From Lytechinus pictus (taxonomy: Eukaryota > Echinodermata > Echinoidea > Temnopleuroida > Toxopneustidae): DNA of 64,000 bases. Both the position numbers and the translations under genes were made by a program. The notes beneath the pieces were generated by a model that made no database searches, had not been told where the DNA came from, and saw only the letters and a program-made list of their open reading frames with translations. The DNA lies in the NCBI RefSeq assembly GCF_037042905.1, contig NC_087257.1, forward strand, positions 24,015,001 through 24,079,000, read 5' to 3'. This document shows positions 49,401 to 61,104 of this stretch, piece by piece (position 1 is the stretch's first letter; each line of letters begins with the position of its first letter).

Positions 49401-52400
49401 TTATGCAAATTATTGTTAAAAATTACATTAAATATTATTCTATGGTCATTACAATATTGTTCATGAATGCAAGGTATATTTTATGTTGATCGCGTCAATT
49501 TCCCGGCAATTTTCTGGTTTGATTAAAGCACAGTACTGCGCATGCACGATCGATGGCGATGACTTTCATTTTGGGGAATATAAATCAAGTAAGTAGTAGT
49601 CAAGTTGGACATTACTGTTTATTTTGATGAATGTGTGAACCAAACGAATCGGCCGGTTGACCATTTTTTTTCTTCGATGCACCGATTTTGCAAAATCTGC
49701 ACCGGTGCTAGATGACATAGATCATCGATTCGACTCAGGCTTAAAGGTAAATGCTAGCTTTGGTAACGATATCAAAATGAGTTCGTACAGAATCCAATGA
49801 AATGACCACCAAAGTGTCTGTTTGTATAAATAAAACGCATGTGCCAAAGGATTCTGGAAGAAATTGTGTAATTGCTGAGAAATCAACAAATAAGCACAGG
49901 ATTCGGGTAGAGCGTCGGGCCTGACGCTCAAAGCAATAATTATACACTGTCCCACGTGCGCTTATCTGTGTTGGGGAAGTTCAGTCTGAACATTTTTCAG
50001 CGTAGATTTCAAGATTTCACAAAGTTCAGTTTATGTAACTGTACCAGATCTAGATCCTCGATGATATACTGACAATTAAGCCTGGTTTTACAGACTTTCT
50101 CATGAAATCATTGTTTACTGCAACTACTGGAATTTCTCTTTAATTGGGACATTGTGATCTGGTGGACTCTTAACCTTCAACCACAGGGTCATGGATACAA
50201 ATCCCAGCAATGTTGTGTTTCTTTCAGCAACAAATTCACCCACATTGTGCTGCACTCAACACTGAATGCACCAAGCTCTGGAAACAGCAGTTGAAGCCAA
50301 CAGGGTAATGAATGGTGCAGCTTTGAATAGGCAACTAGCCAAACAGTGCTTTATGACTGCTCTATCATTACCCCATTGGAGACCGAGCCGGCGTGTATGC
50401 GGGTTTGATTCTATGGAAAATATGTGTTATAGCAAAATCATTCAGTCTCCAAAGTGTTAATGGGTCTTCATTAGTCTTTAGACTCACCTGCATCGAGATA
50501 TGTAGTGTAGAGAGCATCTTGATCATTGTTGAAGAAACCAACAATGCTGACATCATCCTGATGAGCAAGGAACTCTCGAAGAGCTTTCACAGAGCCAAGG
50601 AGCTGAGAACTGTCACCAACTTGTTTCTTCATGTACTGGATAATACCTGAAAAAAAAGGGTGAATATTGATGTCTTTTAACAGTAATAATATACATAGGA
50701 TATGTCACAATCATAGGATATGTAAGAGGCAAAGGTATTCAAGAAAATTATTCTTCTAGTAACAATCACAAACTGAATTCTAACATTACAAAAGGTGTCA
50801 ACTTAGTGTTTTAATGCACATAGTATTCATGGGCTAAAAGCTGGAGGGTTGTGGGTCCAAATCTCAGCCATACTGTACCAAAGTTAAAGACTGAACCTGC
50901 ATATATTTAGCTGGAGTCTATGGAAAACACGTGTTAAAGCTAAATCATTTAGTCAGATTAATCATCCAGGTTCAGTCCTTGAAACGCTAGTATGCCTGGA
51001 TGGCACCATGCAATTCCCAGTAATAACAACAATTCCCACCTTAAGCACTCTTTAGAGTGGACCCAGGCACCTAGTAAATCATATTTCCATTATTTAGTGA
51101 AAGAGATTTGAGTTTGTGTATACCTTTTGATTCTCTGGGTCCACTGAATTCAAAATCTTTGCCCTTCCTGAAGATTTTGAGTGTCGGATATCCGCTCACA
51201 TCGTACCTGGTGGCCAGGTCACTCTCTGCAGTGGCATCTACTTTCGCTATAGGGATGGGTGGATTGTTGTTCTGGAGGGCTTGGGCAGCCGATTCCAATT
51301 CTGGGGCAAGCCTCTTGCAGTGTCCGCACCTAGAGGTGATGTGAAACAGACAGACGAGTTTGAAAATCTGTTTGCTCCAGCTTGAAAGTATTTTAGAAAT
51401 ATGTTTCAATGCAACATTGTAATCTCATAAATAACCTGTGCAAGAATATCCACATATTGAAGTTAGCTGTACCAAAGTCACCATTAGAATCCTATGTCTA
51501 GTCCTTCTTCCCTTGGAATATTTGGATATATATGTTACTACATGTAGTTACCTGGCAAAATTTGCAGTCTCTTTTTTGAGTGGTGAAAACAAAGCTTGTT
51601 CACCATAAGACCTCTGCAAACCCTATTCCTTATTTCATTTGAGTTTTGCTCTTTGGGGCTGCACAAGGTATTATCTAATATCAAGCAAGTATTTGATAGT
51701 GATGTTTTTCATGGAGTGACTGCTATCCAATTTTGTCTAGTTCTTTGAAAAATAGAATGAGTTTAAATGCATAGTCTTCAAACTAAATGGATATATGTAT
51801 ACAGTTGTAATCTGCATTGCAAAACGTCCTTGCAGATTTTATCAAGTTAATGTTAATTCCAGAGTTGACAATCCATGGAGACCTACTTACCATGGAGCAT
51901 AGAATTCAACCAGAATGAGGTCTGCTTCGTTGACAGTATCATCAAAGTTTTCTGAAGTCAGGGTAAGAACAGCTTCTGGAGGCGGGGTCCAATTAGGATC
52001 AGATTCCTTCTTCATATATTGCACAATACCTAGAAAAGAGTGTCGGTTTAATCCCTTTTAAAAATTATTTGCATAAATTTAGACCCAAGTTATGCTACTG
52101 TTGCTAAAAACTGGCCCATCCAAAAATATTAATTGGGGGAATTATTACAAGGATCATCAGAATCATCAGAAAAAAACTTGGCATACTTAACATATTGTTG
52201 CTATCTTTTAGTACGATTTAGGAACCATCTGGATCTGCAATCCAGCACCTTGCTACCCAATGTACATGTTACTTGGAAGAGAAACTCTAGATTTGCAGCT
52301 GCAGAGCTTAGAAGTGGAACTCCATCCAGAAAAATGAAGGGGAAAAAAAACCTAACTATTGCACAATAACAAACAAAAATGAGGGGGCTAAAATAGAGCG

Positions 52401-55400
52401 GTAAGACCAATTCTAATAGGTCAACATATCTATTTGGTTACAAAAATGACACATAAATGACTTCATAGTGCTTTCTTGTGAATGATGCCCTACATCTTTG
52501 AAGATCAGCAGGGGGAAATGTGAACAAAAAAAGAATCCTGAAGAAGGAAACGGAATACAGGAATAAAACAAATATACAATGCTACGGGGGGTCTTACCAT
52601 CCTTTTCTCTTGGTCCGTCATAGGCAAAAGGTTTGCCCTTCCTGAAGATCTTCAAGGTCGGGTACCCGGTGACCTCGAAGCGAGAAGCCAGCTCTGAACT
52701 CTCTGTAGCATCCACCTTGGCAAAGGGTACAGGTGGAGTACCAGATTTCATTTCAAGGGCAGCAGCAGCATACTCTGGGGCCAACCTCTTGCAATGACCA
52801 CACCTAGAGAAAAACAATCAATGAATCAAGTTGTCAATTTTGTAATTGAGCATTGATATTTCAATCAAGTCTTGTTTGAGCATATTAACATTTTAACCGA
52901 CCAGTAGAAAGTCAAGACAAAATCTAGTACAGAGAGGTTAATTCTTTTCCTCAATCAATCTTAATGAAGATGATTAATAAACAAGCAATGCATGGACAAA
53001 TGAGGTGTTCTTTGGAAAGATATCTGTTGGTTACAGGAATTGTACAAAGGGGTCTATAAACAAAATATAATAACTGATTATATTCAGCAATTCTCATGAC
53101 TGATGTCATTAGTGTATGTGTCATAACTAATTAAAATCAATCAATAACCAAACTTTTTTCTGGCAAGATTTCTATTAAACTGACTGTACTGACATAACAT
53201 TTACATTACATTACTTTTCTCATCAATTGTCATACCGTAAGATTTTTATATGAATAATTGATTAACAGCAACACCTAAAAAAGAATTGCTTTGAATGAGA
53301 CTTCAAAATGAAGCTTTAAGCAAAATCTGACTTACCATGGAGCATAAAATTCCACAAGAATGATGTCCGCATCATTTACAACGTCGTCAAAATTGTCAGC
53401 ATTCAATACAAGGACATCATCTTCTTCCTCAACATCAAATGCCTCCTTCTCTGGTTCTTCAACATTGGCATCTAAGATAGACAGAGGAATTTAAGCTTTA
53501 CACTTTGCTTTGCATCTGATCACAAGTCACTTGGAATTAAATTCTTTTAATTGGTGAGCTGTGACACTATCTATTTATATTCTGGTAAAATTTCATTTCA
53601 CATTGTTACATCTACGGTGTATTAGGAAAATCTCTAGAAGAATTACGGACTAAGTAGAAAAAAAAAAGATTTTGCTCTCAAATTAAGTCAATTTTTATGA
53701 TTGAAATCATAAAACTTTAAAATGCAAAAGGTTCTCATACACACCAGAAAGGTTTTGACCCTAAATTTTCTCACTTTACAAGAGAATCCAAACCATACAA
53801 AAGATTAGAAAAAAAAGGACTCGACCGAGATCTCCATGTACACATAATTTTTTCTCCACTTTTCGGTACAAAAGTTTGGTGTGTAACGTATGCTTACTCT
53901 CCATGTGCGTCTGTAACGTTGGCGAAGAACAATGAGAAACAAGATGGCGGCGTAAACATCGGGCAAGTCTCCCCCTTCTTTTCATAATATTTTTCTCATT
54001 TTTCAAAATTCTTGTTTAAAAATTAAATCGATAGCATAGAAATGTTGGAAATGAAGTTGTATCCCATTTATATGATTTAGGGCTAAATTTTTTAGAAGTA
54101 GAAATCTCGGGGGCGAAAGTTTCAGGTTTTTTGGCGGTACAAGCAGATGAATGGGATGGAATTCCTGGCTCCGTTGAGAGTAAGCATACGTTTAGTAAAT
54201 GATTTTTACTCTCTCTGATAGATATCATGAAATATGTTATTTATCCGCCGATGCAACTATTTTATGATTCATGATATTTATTGGCCGATGGAAGTATATT
54301 TTTTTTAAATTGAAACTGGCACTGCTCATGATATTGTCGCCTTCTATACGCATCTTGTAGCTATAGGCTACGATAACAAAGACAGCAAAATGGCGACAAT
54401 AACATCTGTATCTGCTCATCTTCTTACATTATTTTTCTTCATTTTGACATTATTTTTCATGTAAAAAGAAGTTTATTATAATGGGGGGAAATGAAGTTGT
54501 AGCCCATTTACATAAGTTTTGGATCAAAACCTTGAAGAAAACAAGTATTTTGGAGCAACATTGTTGTCTCCAAAATACTCAGTGTGTGTGGGCCTATGCC
54601 ATCTCGTCCCAGGCTCCATGGAGATTAAGCCTACGTCAGTAAATGACTTTTACTCTCCAGGCTATTCTAAACTAGATCCAGTCCAGGGAGTCGAGGCTGA
54701 CGATCAGCGAACACTGAGCTGGGGTCCGGTCCAGAGCTCAGAAATCAGGGTCCCATTAATTTAATACTTGATGTAGTAATCCCTTTGGCAGCTCATACAG
54801 AAGCTTTACTGGCAACTGGGATGAGCTCTGGTGAGTAGCAAAAACGAGTTTCAGGCAACACTCAGTTCTGAATCTTCTGAAGTTCTGTGCCAACAATGTC
54901 ATGAGACATGACAATGTTTTATACCGACCTTTGAAAAATCCACTGTGAAAGCACGTTCGTAGTGCCAGGTTAGTATAGATCCAGCTATCCTCGCAATAGG
55001 TGTGAGTGGGATTTCAGTAGCTTTGAACTGTTATTGCAAATTTGGAAAGAGTTCCGTATGCACCCCCCACCAAAAATAACAAAAGATTGTTGAAACATCC
55101 GGTTCGTTCACCTCAGATTTTCCTATCATTTTTTTGTTTACTGTTGCTTACCTCAGTTAAGACTCAAACTTGACTCGTTTTATCTGCAGTGCAGTCAAGA
55201 CCTCTTCCCGCTAGCCTATAGCCGCCCTAGGCCTAACGTTAGATAGGTGCTGCTAGTGTATTGCTAGTGAGAAGCGCTGATACGGAAGGGGTATTTTAAA
55301 GATTATGTTATATTTCCACTCCCCCATCAAGCCTCAACTTCAAGTCAAGGCATCGCCGTAGGCGTAGCCTAGGCGTACTGTATGATGGGGTGTCCAAACT

Positions 55401-57786
55401 TCGCGCACTTTTCAAAAATATTCATCAGGCTTAAATTTTTTCACAAAATATTCATAATATATACAAAACCAAGTCAAGAAATAGTTACCACATTGACGGC
55501 AAGATCGTAAACTATAAAATCATGGACGAAAATGTAAAGTAGGTCAAGGGGATTCGCCGGTATCGCGATCTCAAAATTCTATTCCGATCGGCAAATGCGC
55601 GCTGTGCTGGAAAAACGTTCAAAAAAGTGTGACCTAACTTCGCGGACCAAAGTTTTTGTGGACATTTAAACAAAAGCTCAAGCTCAAAAAGTGAAATATT
55701 TATATCAGATTGATGGCAAAATGCTATAGAATCGGTTAGTACCACATTTAACTCACATTTTTGATGATTTCTGCTTGCAAAATGGTGATATCGTGATGCT
55801 TGTTGAGAATATCAGATTTCTTCAAAACGGGCGCTAACGGTTACAAATTTGCCGATCTTTTGCCAATATTTTCATGAATACTGAACTCATCCTAAAGAAA
55901 CTTACACCAAAGGGTAATTTTAGGTCGCTTTTCACGTTGATGATGTCAGATTTTAAGGATAATGACCGTCCGCGAAGTATGGACACGCGCGAAGTTTGGA
56001 CTCACTGCCATACTAGTAGTATTATTATGGCTAGATCCACTCACACAACATGCGAGGTTAGTATACTAACCTCGCACAACACATGTGATTTCATAGTGCA
56101 TTTTGACGTTTTCATTCATCACACGAATGTGAGGGACTAAACTACGCCAAACCTTTCAATATTTGTCCGCTATGTTAATCTTGATCGTATGATCAAGTTT
56201 TTATGAAAAAGCAATTATAAATTATTTATTAAAGTGTTTTTATCGCTTACCTCCAAATCTCAACCAGGATACTTCGCTCAGTCCGTCCTTAGTCATCCTT
56301 CGTACTGCGGTGGAAATTACGCAAACAACAATCGAAATGCGAAATTTTCCTATCGAACATTCTCGATTCAAGTCGTCGGCGCATAATAGGAAATTGTACC
56401 AAAAATCAACATAGTTCTCTATTTATTCAAACAATTTTTTCTGGGGTGCACTTGACCTTTAAGAGATTTTCCAATGAAAATATTACATGGAACTTGGAAA
56501 TACAAATCATAATTTGGTTGAACAAAATGTTTTCTGTTAAAGTATAAAACAGAAGAGGAACATATCCTTTACGTATTTTTATATGTTTGCACAAAAAAGG
56601 AGAGGGAAAGGGAAAGGAAAAGGGAGGGGGAAAGGTAGAGGAGAGAGAGGGAAAAGGAGACCATAAAATAGAAAGAAAACAAAGGAAAGGAAGAGGGGAA
56701 GGGAGAGGGAAAGAAAAATGGAAAGAGCGAGAAAGGAAAGAAAAGAAGGGAAAGGAAAAGCGAAAAAGGGAAGGGAAAGGGAGAGAAGAAAAGAAGGGAG
56801 AACGAAAATGGGGAAAGGGAGAAGGAGAGGGGATAATGAAGGGGATAGGAAAATGTCAAGTTTGAAGATCTGAATATTAACACTAAAACAAAATTAGACT
56901 CCCATGTTTTATTTATAAAAATACCATCTTTTTCATGATTATAAAGGTTCAACGTCCCTGTTCTAGGTCTAAACTTCAACATAAATCTACTGGCGCTTCG
57001 CGCTTGAATTCTGGAGGTCATTCCTCTTTTAAAAGTATAGGTAATCTGTCGGACTTTTCAAATCCCAAATTTAAATCTTAAGCGCAAATGCCCTCGCATT
57101 ATTTTTCATTTAGATACAGTCCTGTCATCAATATCAAAAACTCTAAGCGCGAGCTTCGCGCTGGCATCATTTTTGTAAGTGACATTTATGATGTTGTTCA
57201 TATTTAAAAAATGTCCATTTGTTGAGGTTTAAATGTCCAAAAGTTCAGCGCTCGCATAATTTGTAAGGTAAATAGACCTACCCTTTTAATTGTTATACAA
57301 AGGCGCTTATACAACGTCCAGAATGCAGTTCGGAATATTGAAAATAACTATTGGTCCCGCTATTTCTGCCCGTGCGACAAGCATTTATCATTTTGAATCA
57401 TGAGATTCACCTTTAAAATATGATGAAAAAGTATCGTTAAGACTGAATTAAGAAAAAAAGAAGCTCACGTTTCACGCTCGCATTTTAATTGATCCGTTAG
57501 CTTGTGATAATAATGGTGACTTCGTTAATATATCTTAGCGGACATGTCCATCTTTTGGTGCTTCAAGAAAAATAAACACAACACACAAATAATAATAGAA
57601 AACGAACAAGAATAGAATAGATAGTTACCTATCCCACTCATGAATTCTTATTTAACAGTCCCCAAAACGTATTTTTTTCGTGTTAGCTTATTTCATATAC
57701 ATATATATATATATAAATATATATATATATCTTTCACACAATATTTAAATAAAAGAGTTGCCAAAGCTGTAGTACATGTATAACTT

Positions 57787-57830
<44 letters not shown>

Positions 57831-59566
57831 TCTCCTCATCATGGTTATAAAAAGTGCTCAGAATGTTTTATTTTCAAGTCCTTGTATCAGAATTTTCAGC
57901 TCGGGCAGCTCTATCGCATTTTGATTACTATCCTGTTGATTTATTTACTTGAACAAAATATTTAAAATGTCCAGCTTTTAGAACAGATATCAAAAAAAGG
58001 TATTCACCTTTGATCATAGATGAGGAAGAAGAAAAAAGTGAAAAAAAATAGGAAACAAACTAACGAATTAATGTGACATAATTTTTCTTCATTTCAAGGC
58101 GACGCTTTACATTTCATCATCGCTGATGGCGCTACAATAGAAAATACCGCTTGACAGCAAAAAAAAAAAAACAGAAAGAGGAAAATAATGCTGAGCGTCT
58201 AAAATGCAGCTAGCAGTACAATCTGCAGAACCGTCGTAAACAAACATCTTGTGAATAATATCGCGCGCCCTCTTTAAGCAAAAGTTTACAACCACAATTA
58301 CCCTGCGGTATCTACGTGAAGATCACGAGAAAATGCATTTTTTTTCTTAAAAACACACCAAAGAGAAGACAAGAAACGATCCATATGGTTCGGTAAGTGT
58401 CATAGCACAATTAGAAACATTATTTTAAAAGGAATGGCTTAGTTATTTTAGTAAAAAGGGTGTGAAAAATTCGCGTGCACCATGTGCATTAACCCAGAGA
58501 GCTCCGGCCCGCGTAGCGGGCCGGAGCCCAGACGCTCAGTGTGCAAACGGGCATTCAGGTGAGAGTACCGTGAAGTTTGGTCAAAATAATTTTGATAATA
58601 AATAATTAAAACAGAAATTAAGCACTTACCACGATTGTATGGATGATAGTCTAACGAGTGGCAGTTTCCTGACATCGAGGCACAGACTGGAACCTCAAAA
58701 AACGATCAGTTCTGTCGCGGTGGCTCTCCTTCTTTCAAAATTCATAGCAAAATGGCCGTTCGAGAGGGTGTAGGGCGCATGCGCGAATTTGACAAAGTCT
58801 ATATGCGCTAGTGCTATACTAGCCTCGGTCTCGATCGGCCATTTTGTGTTGAATTCTGAAAGAGGAGAGCTACCGCGACAGAACTGATCGTTTTTTGAGG
58901 TTCCAGTCTGTGCCTCGATGTCAGGAAACTGCCACTCGTTAGACTATCATCCATACAATCGTGGTAAGTGCTTAATTTGTTTTAATTATTTATTATCAAA
59001 ATTATTTTGACCAAACTTCACGGTACTCTCACCTGAATGCCCGTTTGCACACTGAGCGTCTGGGCTCCGGCCCGCTACGGGCCGGAGCTCTCTGGGTTAC
59101 ATGTGCATATGAATCCTTCGCACGCGAGATGCATTGATCCCATGAGTGGGCTAGATCTAGATATATTATTCTGAACCTTCACCATGTTTTTATTTTCAAT
59201 TTTAGTGGGGTGCATATGGAACTCTTGCCGCAAATTTGGTATTGTAACAAGTTGACCTTAATTCATGTAATTATGAAACGGACCCCGGCCCAGTTCCGCG
59301 GAACTGAGGAGCACCAACAAGGAGTTGATCACGCCAGAGCTCCGGCACGTTTTCTGAACTCTTTCCCGCTCAGGTCATTCAGGTTCGGGCTCGTGAACAA
59401 AATAATCTCACCTAGTCACATTCACCACACAGTCATTACATTAGATTTAATACGAACCTTCAGCTTCTTGACTTTCTTCCTCCTCTTGGGTGCTTGCCAC
59501 ATGAAATGTTAGGCTGCATATAGCCAAGAATAGGACAAATATCTGTAGTTTTCGACACTCCATCAT
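43476..59566 (-). CDS. PDIA4: Protein disulfide isomerase A4 (ERp72), 10 exons, 640 aa
   Basis: ER lumen oxidoreductase that forms and rearranges disulfides. Exons in transcription order: 59,566-59,458; 53,471-53,336; 52,803-52,598; 52,029-51,891; 51,329-51,124; 50,646-50,488; 46,609-46,461; 45,941-45,785; 45,149-44,907; 43,894-43,476. Lengths sum to 1,923 nt with consistent phases. Seen: a signal peptide in exon 1 ([19 protein letters not shown]), an acidic stretch (28-55), three thioredoxin CGHC sites (83-86, 198-201, 549-552), two redox-inactive domains between the second and third sites, and a C-terminal RDEL retrieval signal. Length fits the vertebrate family (about 645 aa). The first two active-site domains share an intron splitting the Trp codon just before CGHC, and both have 206-nt exons; the third site is unsplit. 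Intron 1 is 6 kb and holds a 610-bp palindromic transposon. Exons 8-10 are duplicated in copy A. Confidence 0.95.
44053..44400 (+). mobile_element. Second tRNA-headed SINE with nested MITE (copy B)
   Basis: Same insertion as at 9,257. Head at 44,053-44,130, nested MITE at about 44,183-44,352, then resumed SINE body. Both insertions therefore predate the duplication. Confidence 0.65.
46656..46845. mobile_element. 190-bp hAT-type MITE in PDIA4 intron 6
   Basis: Ends read CAGTGGCGTACCTA and TAGGTACGCTAGTG (inverted), with a perfect 8-bp duplication GTTAGAAC on both sides (46,648-46,655; 46,846-46,853). The interior is G-runs then a 27-base C run (46,804-46,830). Confidence 0.85.
47000..47165 (+). 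mobile_element. SINE 3' body fragment in PDIA4 intron 6
   Basis: 'GTGCTGCACCCAACCCAGGTG' continues directly to 'AGGTGCATAGG...GCAGGATTAAT'. This shows the uninterrupted form of the SINE body that is split by a MITE at 9,387 and 44,183. Confidence 0.5.
48162..49744. mobile_element. 1.58-kb element with inverted ends in PDIA4 intron 6
   Basis: Ends read TAAGCCCGAGTC and, inverted, TAAGCCTGAGTC, both followed within 30 bp by ATCGAT and ACCGGTG. It contains two direct copies of a segment 'GATGTTCGAGAAT.AATCCTGA' (48,790; 49,238). No transposase was recognised. Confidence 0.5.
50150..50300 (+). mobile_element. Partial SINE in PDIA4 intron 6
   Basis: The body phrase 'CACCCACATTGTGCTGCACTC' and a decayed head matching the 9,257 SINE family. 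Another decayed head-like piece lies at 50,830-50,875. Confidence 0.45.
54040..54665. repeat. Two direct copies of a 180-bp segment, spaced about 445 bp
   Basis: 54,040-54,235 and 54,487-54,665 share 'GGAAATGAAGTTGTA.CCCAT', 'CTGGCTCC/CAGGCTCC ATGGAGA' and 'GTAAATGA.TTTTACTCTC' in order. Confidence 0.5.
55392..56001. mobile_element. About 610-bp element with GTCCAAACTTCGCGC ends in PDIA4 intron 1
   Basis: Left GTCCAAACTTCGCGC at 55,392 and inverted GCGCGAAGTTTGGAC at 55,987-56,001. A second, weaker inverted copy 'CGCGAAGTATGGAC' adjoins the right end. Target duplication is not clear. Confidence 0.55.
56580..58000. repeat. Remnant of the purine-tract/hairpin-array element family
   Basis: A GA-rich tract (56,597-56,850) is followed by spaced 'GCGCTTCGCGCT'-like hairpins (56,992, 57,147, 57,470) and phrases resembling 'GTCCCGCTTTTAGGTCTAAA' found in the copy A element. 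Two TA/CA microsatellites (57,697-57,731; 57,788-57,828) follow. No coding region was seen. Confidence 0.5.
58490..59099. mobile_element. 610-bp palindromic (Mutator/foldback-type) element in PDIA4 intron 1
   Basis: A perfect 9-bp duplication CATGTGCAT flanks it (58,481-58,489; 59,100-59,108). The inverted arms start TAACCCAGAGAGCTCCGG, are nearly identical for about 245 bp and continue with mismatches to a centre of about 60 bp. Each arm starts with a nested GC-rich hairpin (GCTCCGGCCCG / CGGGCCGGAGC). Long terminal repeats with 9-bp duplications fit Mutator-like elements; foldback elements are the alternative. The arms carry divergent ATG exons listed separately. Confidence 0.85.
58658..58937. 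promoter_or_regulatory. Putative bidirectional promoter with mirrored ATG exons
   Basis: In each arm of the palindrome an ATG opens '[15 protein letters not shown]' and runs straight into a consensus donor GTAAGTGC: plus strand ATG at 58,918, minus strand ATG at 58,675. Between them lie mirrored AAAATGGCC (YY1-like) sites and a central GCGCATGCGC (NRF1-like). Motif identities come from known consensus sequences; promoter activity is inference. Confidence 0.45.
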
Positions 59567-59697
59567 GTCTGAAAGTGTTGTAGGCGTAGCGTAGAATGAT
59601 ACCCTGGAAAAACCCCATCACACTCAATCAAGATAAATATTGCGCGGAATGTAAAGCTTGTTCCCTATAAAAACTGCATGGAATTTAAGAAAACAAC

Positions 59698-59717
59698 ATT
59701 TTATATACAACACGTGG
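59698..59717 (-). promoter_or_regulatory. Candidate PDIA4 core promoter (CCACGTG and TATATAAAA)
   Basis: On the minus strand CCACGTG (59,711-59,717) is followed 3 bp later by TATATAAAAT (59,698-59,707), about 130 nt before the ATG. CCACG is the conserved half of the ER-stress element CCAAT-N9-CCACG; the matching CCAAT half here reads TGATT, so the site is at best degenerate. Regulation by the unfolded protein response is known for the family and only inferred here. Confidence 0.4.
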
Positions 59718-59719
59718 TC

Positions 59720-60471
59720 TTTTTCTAATCAAAATATTTTCAAAATTTTACTCAATTATTGACGATTCACGATTTGTAAACCAAAAGGCGAAAAATAGAA
59801 AATACTTCGCGCATTAATATTTTAAAGAGGCTCCAAGAGACTGCTAGCGAACCAATGAATGAACGCCAAGTTTTCTGGCACTTGTGTCGTCTGCTAGGTT
59901 TATTGACACGTGTACTACTGTATAGTATATCGGACTTGGTTTACCTAAATTTACATGATTTCAGATCTAAATTACATGAAAAAAAGAAAAGATTAAAGTT
60001 CCAAGCTAAAATCATCTCTCGCTTTGCACTCGCGCATCATCTACTCAGTCCTTATGAAATACATCTTGTTGTAAAAAAGTAAATTAAACTTCAGTTAAAA
60101 AATAAAGAAAACACAAATTCAAAACAAAATACTCAAAAGTTTCACCATCATACAGCTGAAGCCAGTATAGGCCTCCGGAATGACGACTCCGAAGTGGAGC
60201 AGCAAGATGTACTAGTATACAGAGGAAGCGGGAGGGGGGGACCCCCCTTCTTTTTTCTAAAACCGGGTACAAAAACTTAAAAATGACCATATCATTGTGA
60301 TTTTTTGCATGGTCAGCCCCCCCACTTTGAAAACCGTTCCGCGGCCCCTGGTATAGGCCCGCCCATTAAAATGTAGAGTTTAATGTTTATTATTGTTTCT
60401 TTTTCTATTTTGTGTGTTTTATATATGTTTTAACTTTTTTATGAACTAGAGGTCAACTTAAAGATAGTGGC
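59720..60471. other. Region upstream of PDIA4
   Basis: Upstream promoter region followed from about 60,160 by repeat sequence related to 27,290. No gene was seen. Confidence 0.5.
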
Positions 60472-60685
60472 AAGTAGTGTACACAGGATTAAAAAAGAGG
60501 TGGGCTCAGGGTTTTAAGCTGATTGAAATGTTGACACCCCCAAAAAAAGTTCTTCCACAAACTTTACGTCGTTTCATACCCCCAATTTTTTTTTAAAAGA
60601 GAGAAAAAGGTCTTAAACAGTTTTTTATAGGGAGGGGGGGGGGGGGGGTTAACACCTGTGACCCCCCCCCCTGCGTACGCCACTG
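60472..60685. mobile_element. Decayed hAT-type MITE
   Basis: The right end CGTACGCCACTG is clear. The left end AAGTAGTGTACACAGG is the same motif with mostly CpG-decay type changes. Flanks ATAGTGGC and TTAGTGGC agree at 7 of 8 bases. Confidence 0.6.
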
Positions 60686-61104
60686 TTAGTGGCAATGGAG
60701 AGCATATAGTGGGTAGCCCCTCAGATGTCAAAAACTCATCTTGACTTCATGTAAAAACAATCATGATATTCTTGCGAATAATTAAATAATCTATTTCCAG
60801 TACTGCAATACATATAAATTATGCAAATTTATGCAAAAATTGATTTCCTTCAGGGGCGGATCCGCCAACAGCCTTGGGGGCGAACAAAAAATTCGCCCGA
60901 TCGGCCGTTCAGAGTTGATTTTCGTTGAAGGTGTGACCTAACAGTAACTTTTTAGCTTTATAAAACAACATAAATATATAATTATAAAAAACACATACAC
61001 ATTTAAATAGTGCGAACCTAAAGCGCGAGCCAAAATTTTTGGAAATTTCATTTATTTTGAGCAATGCTTGTGATCCTGAACAAGATGCGTACGTATGCCT
61101 ACCT

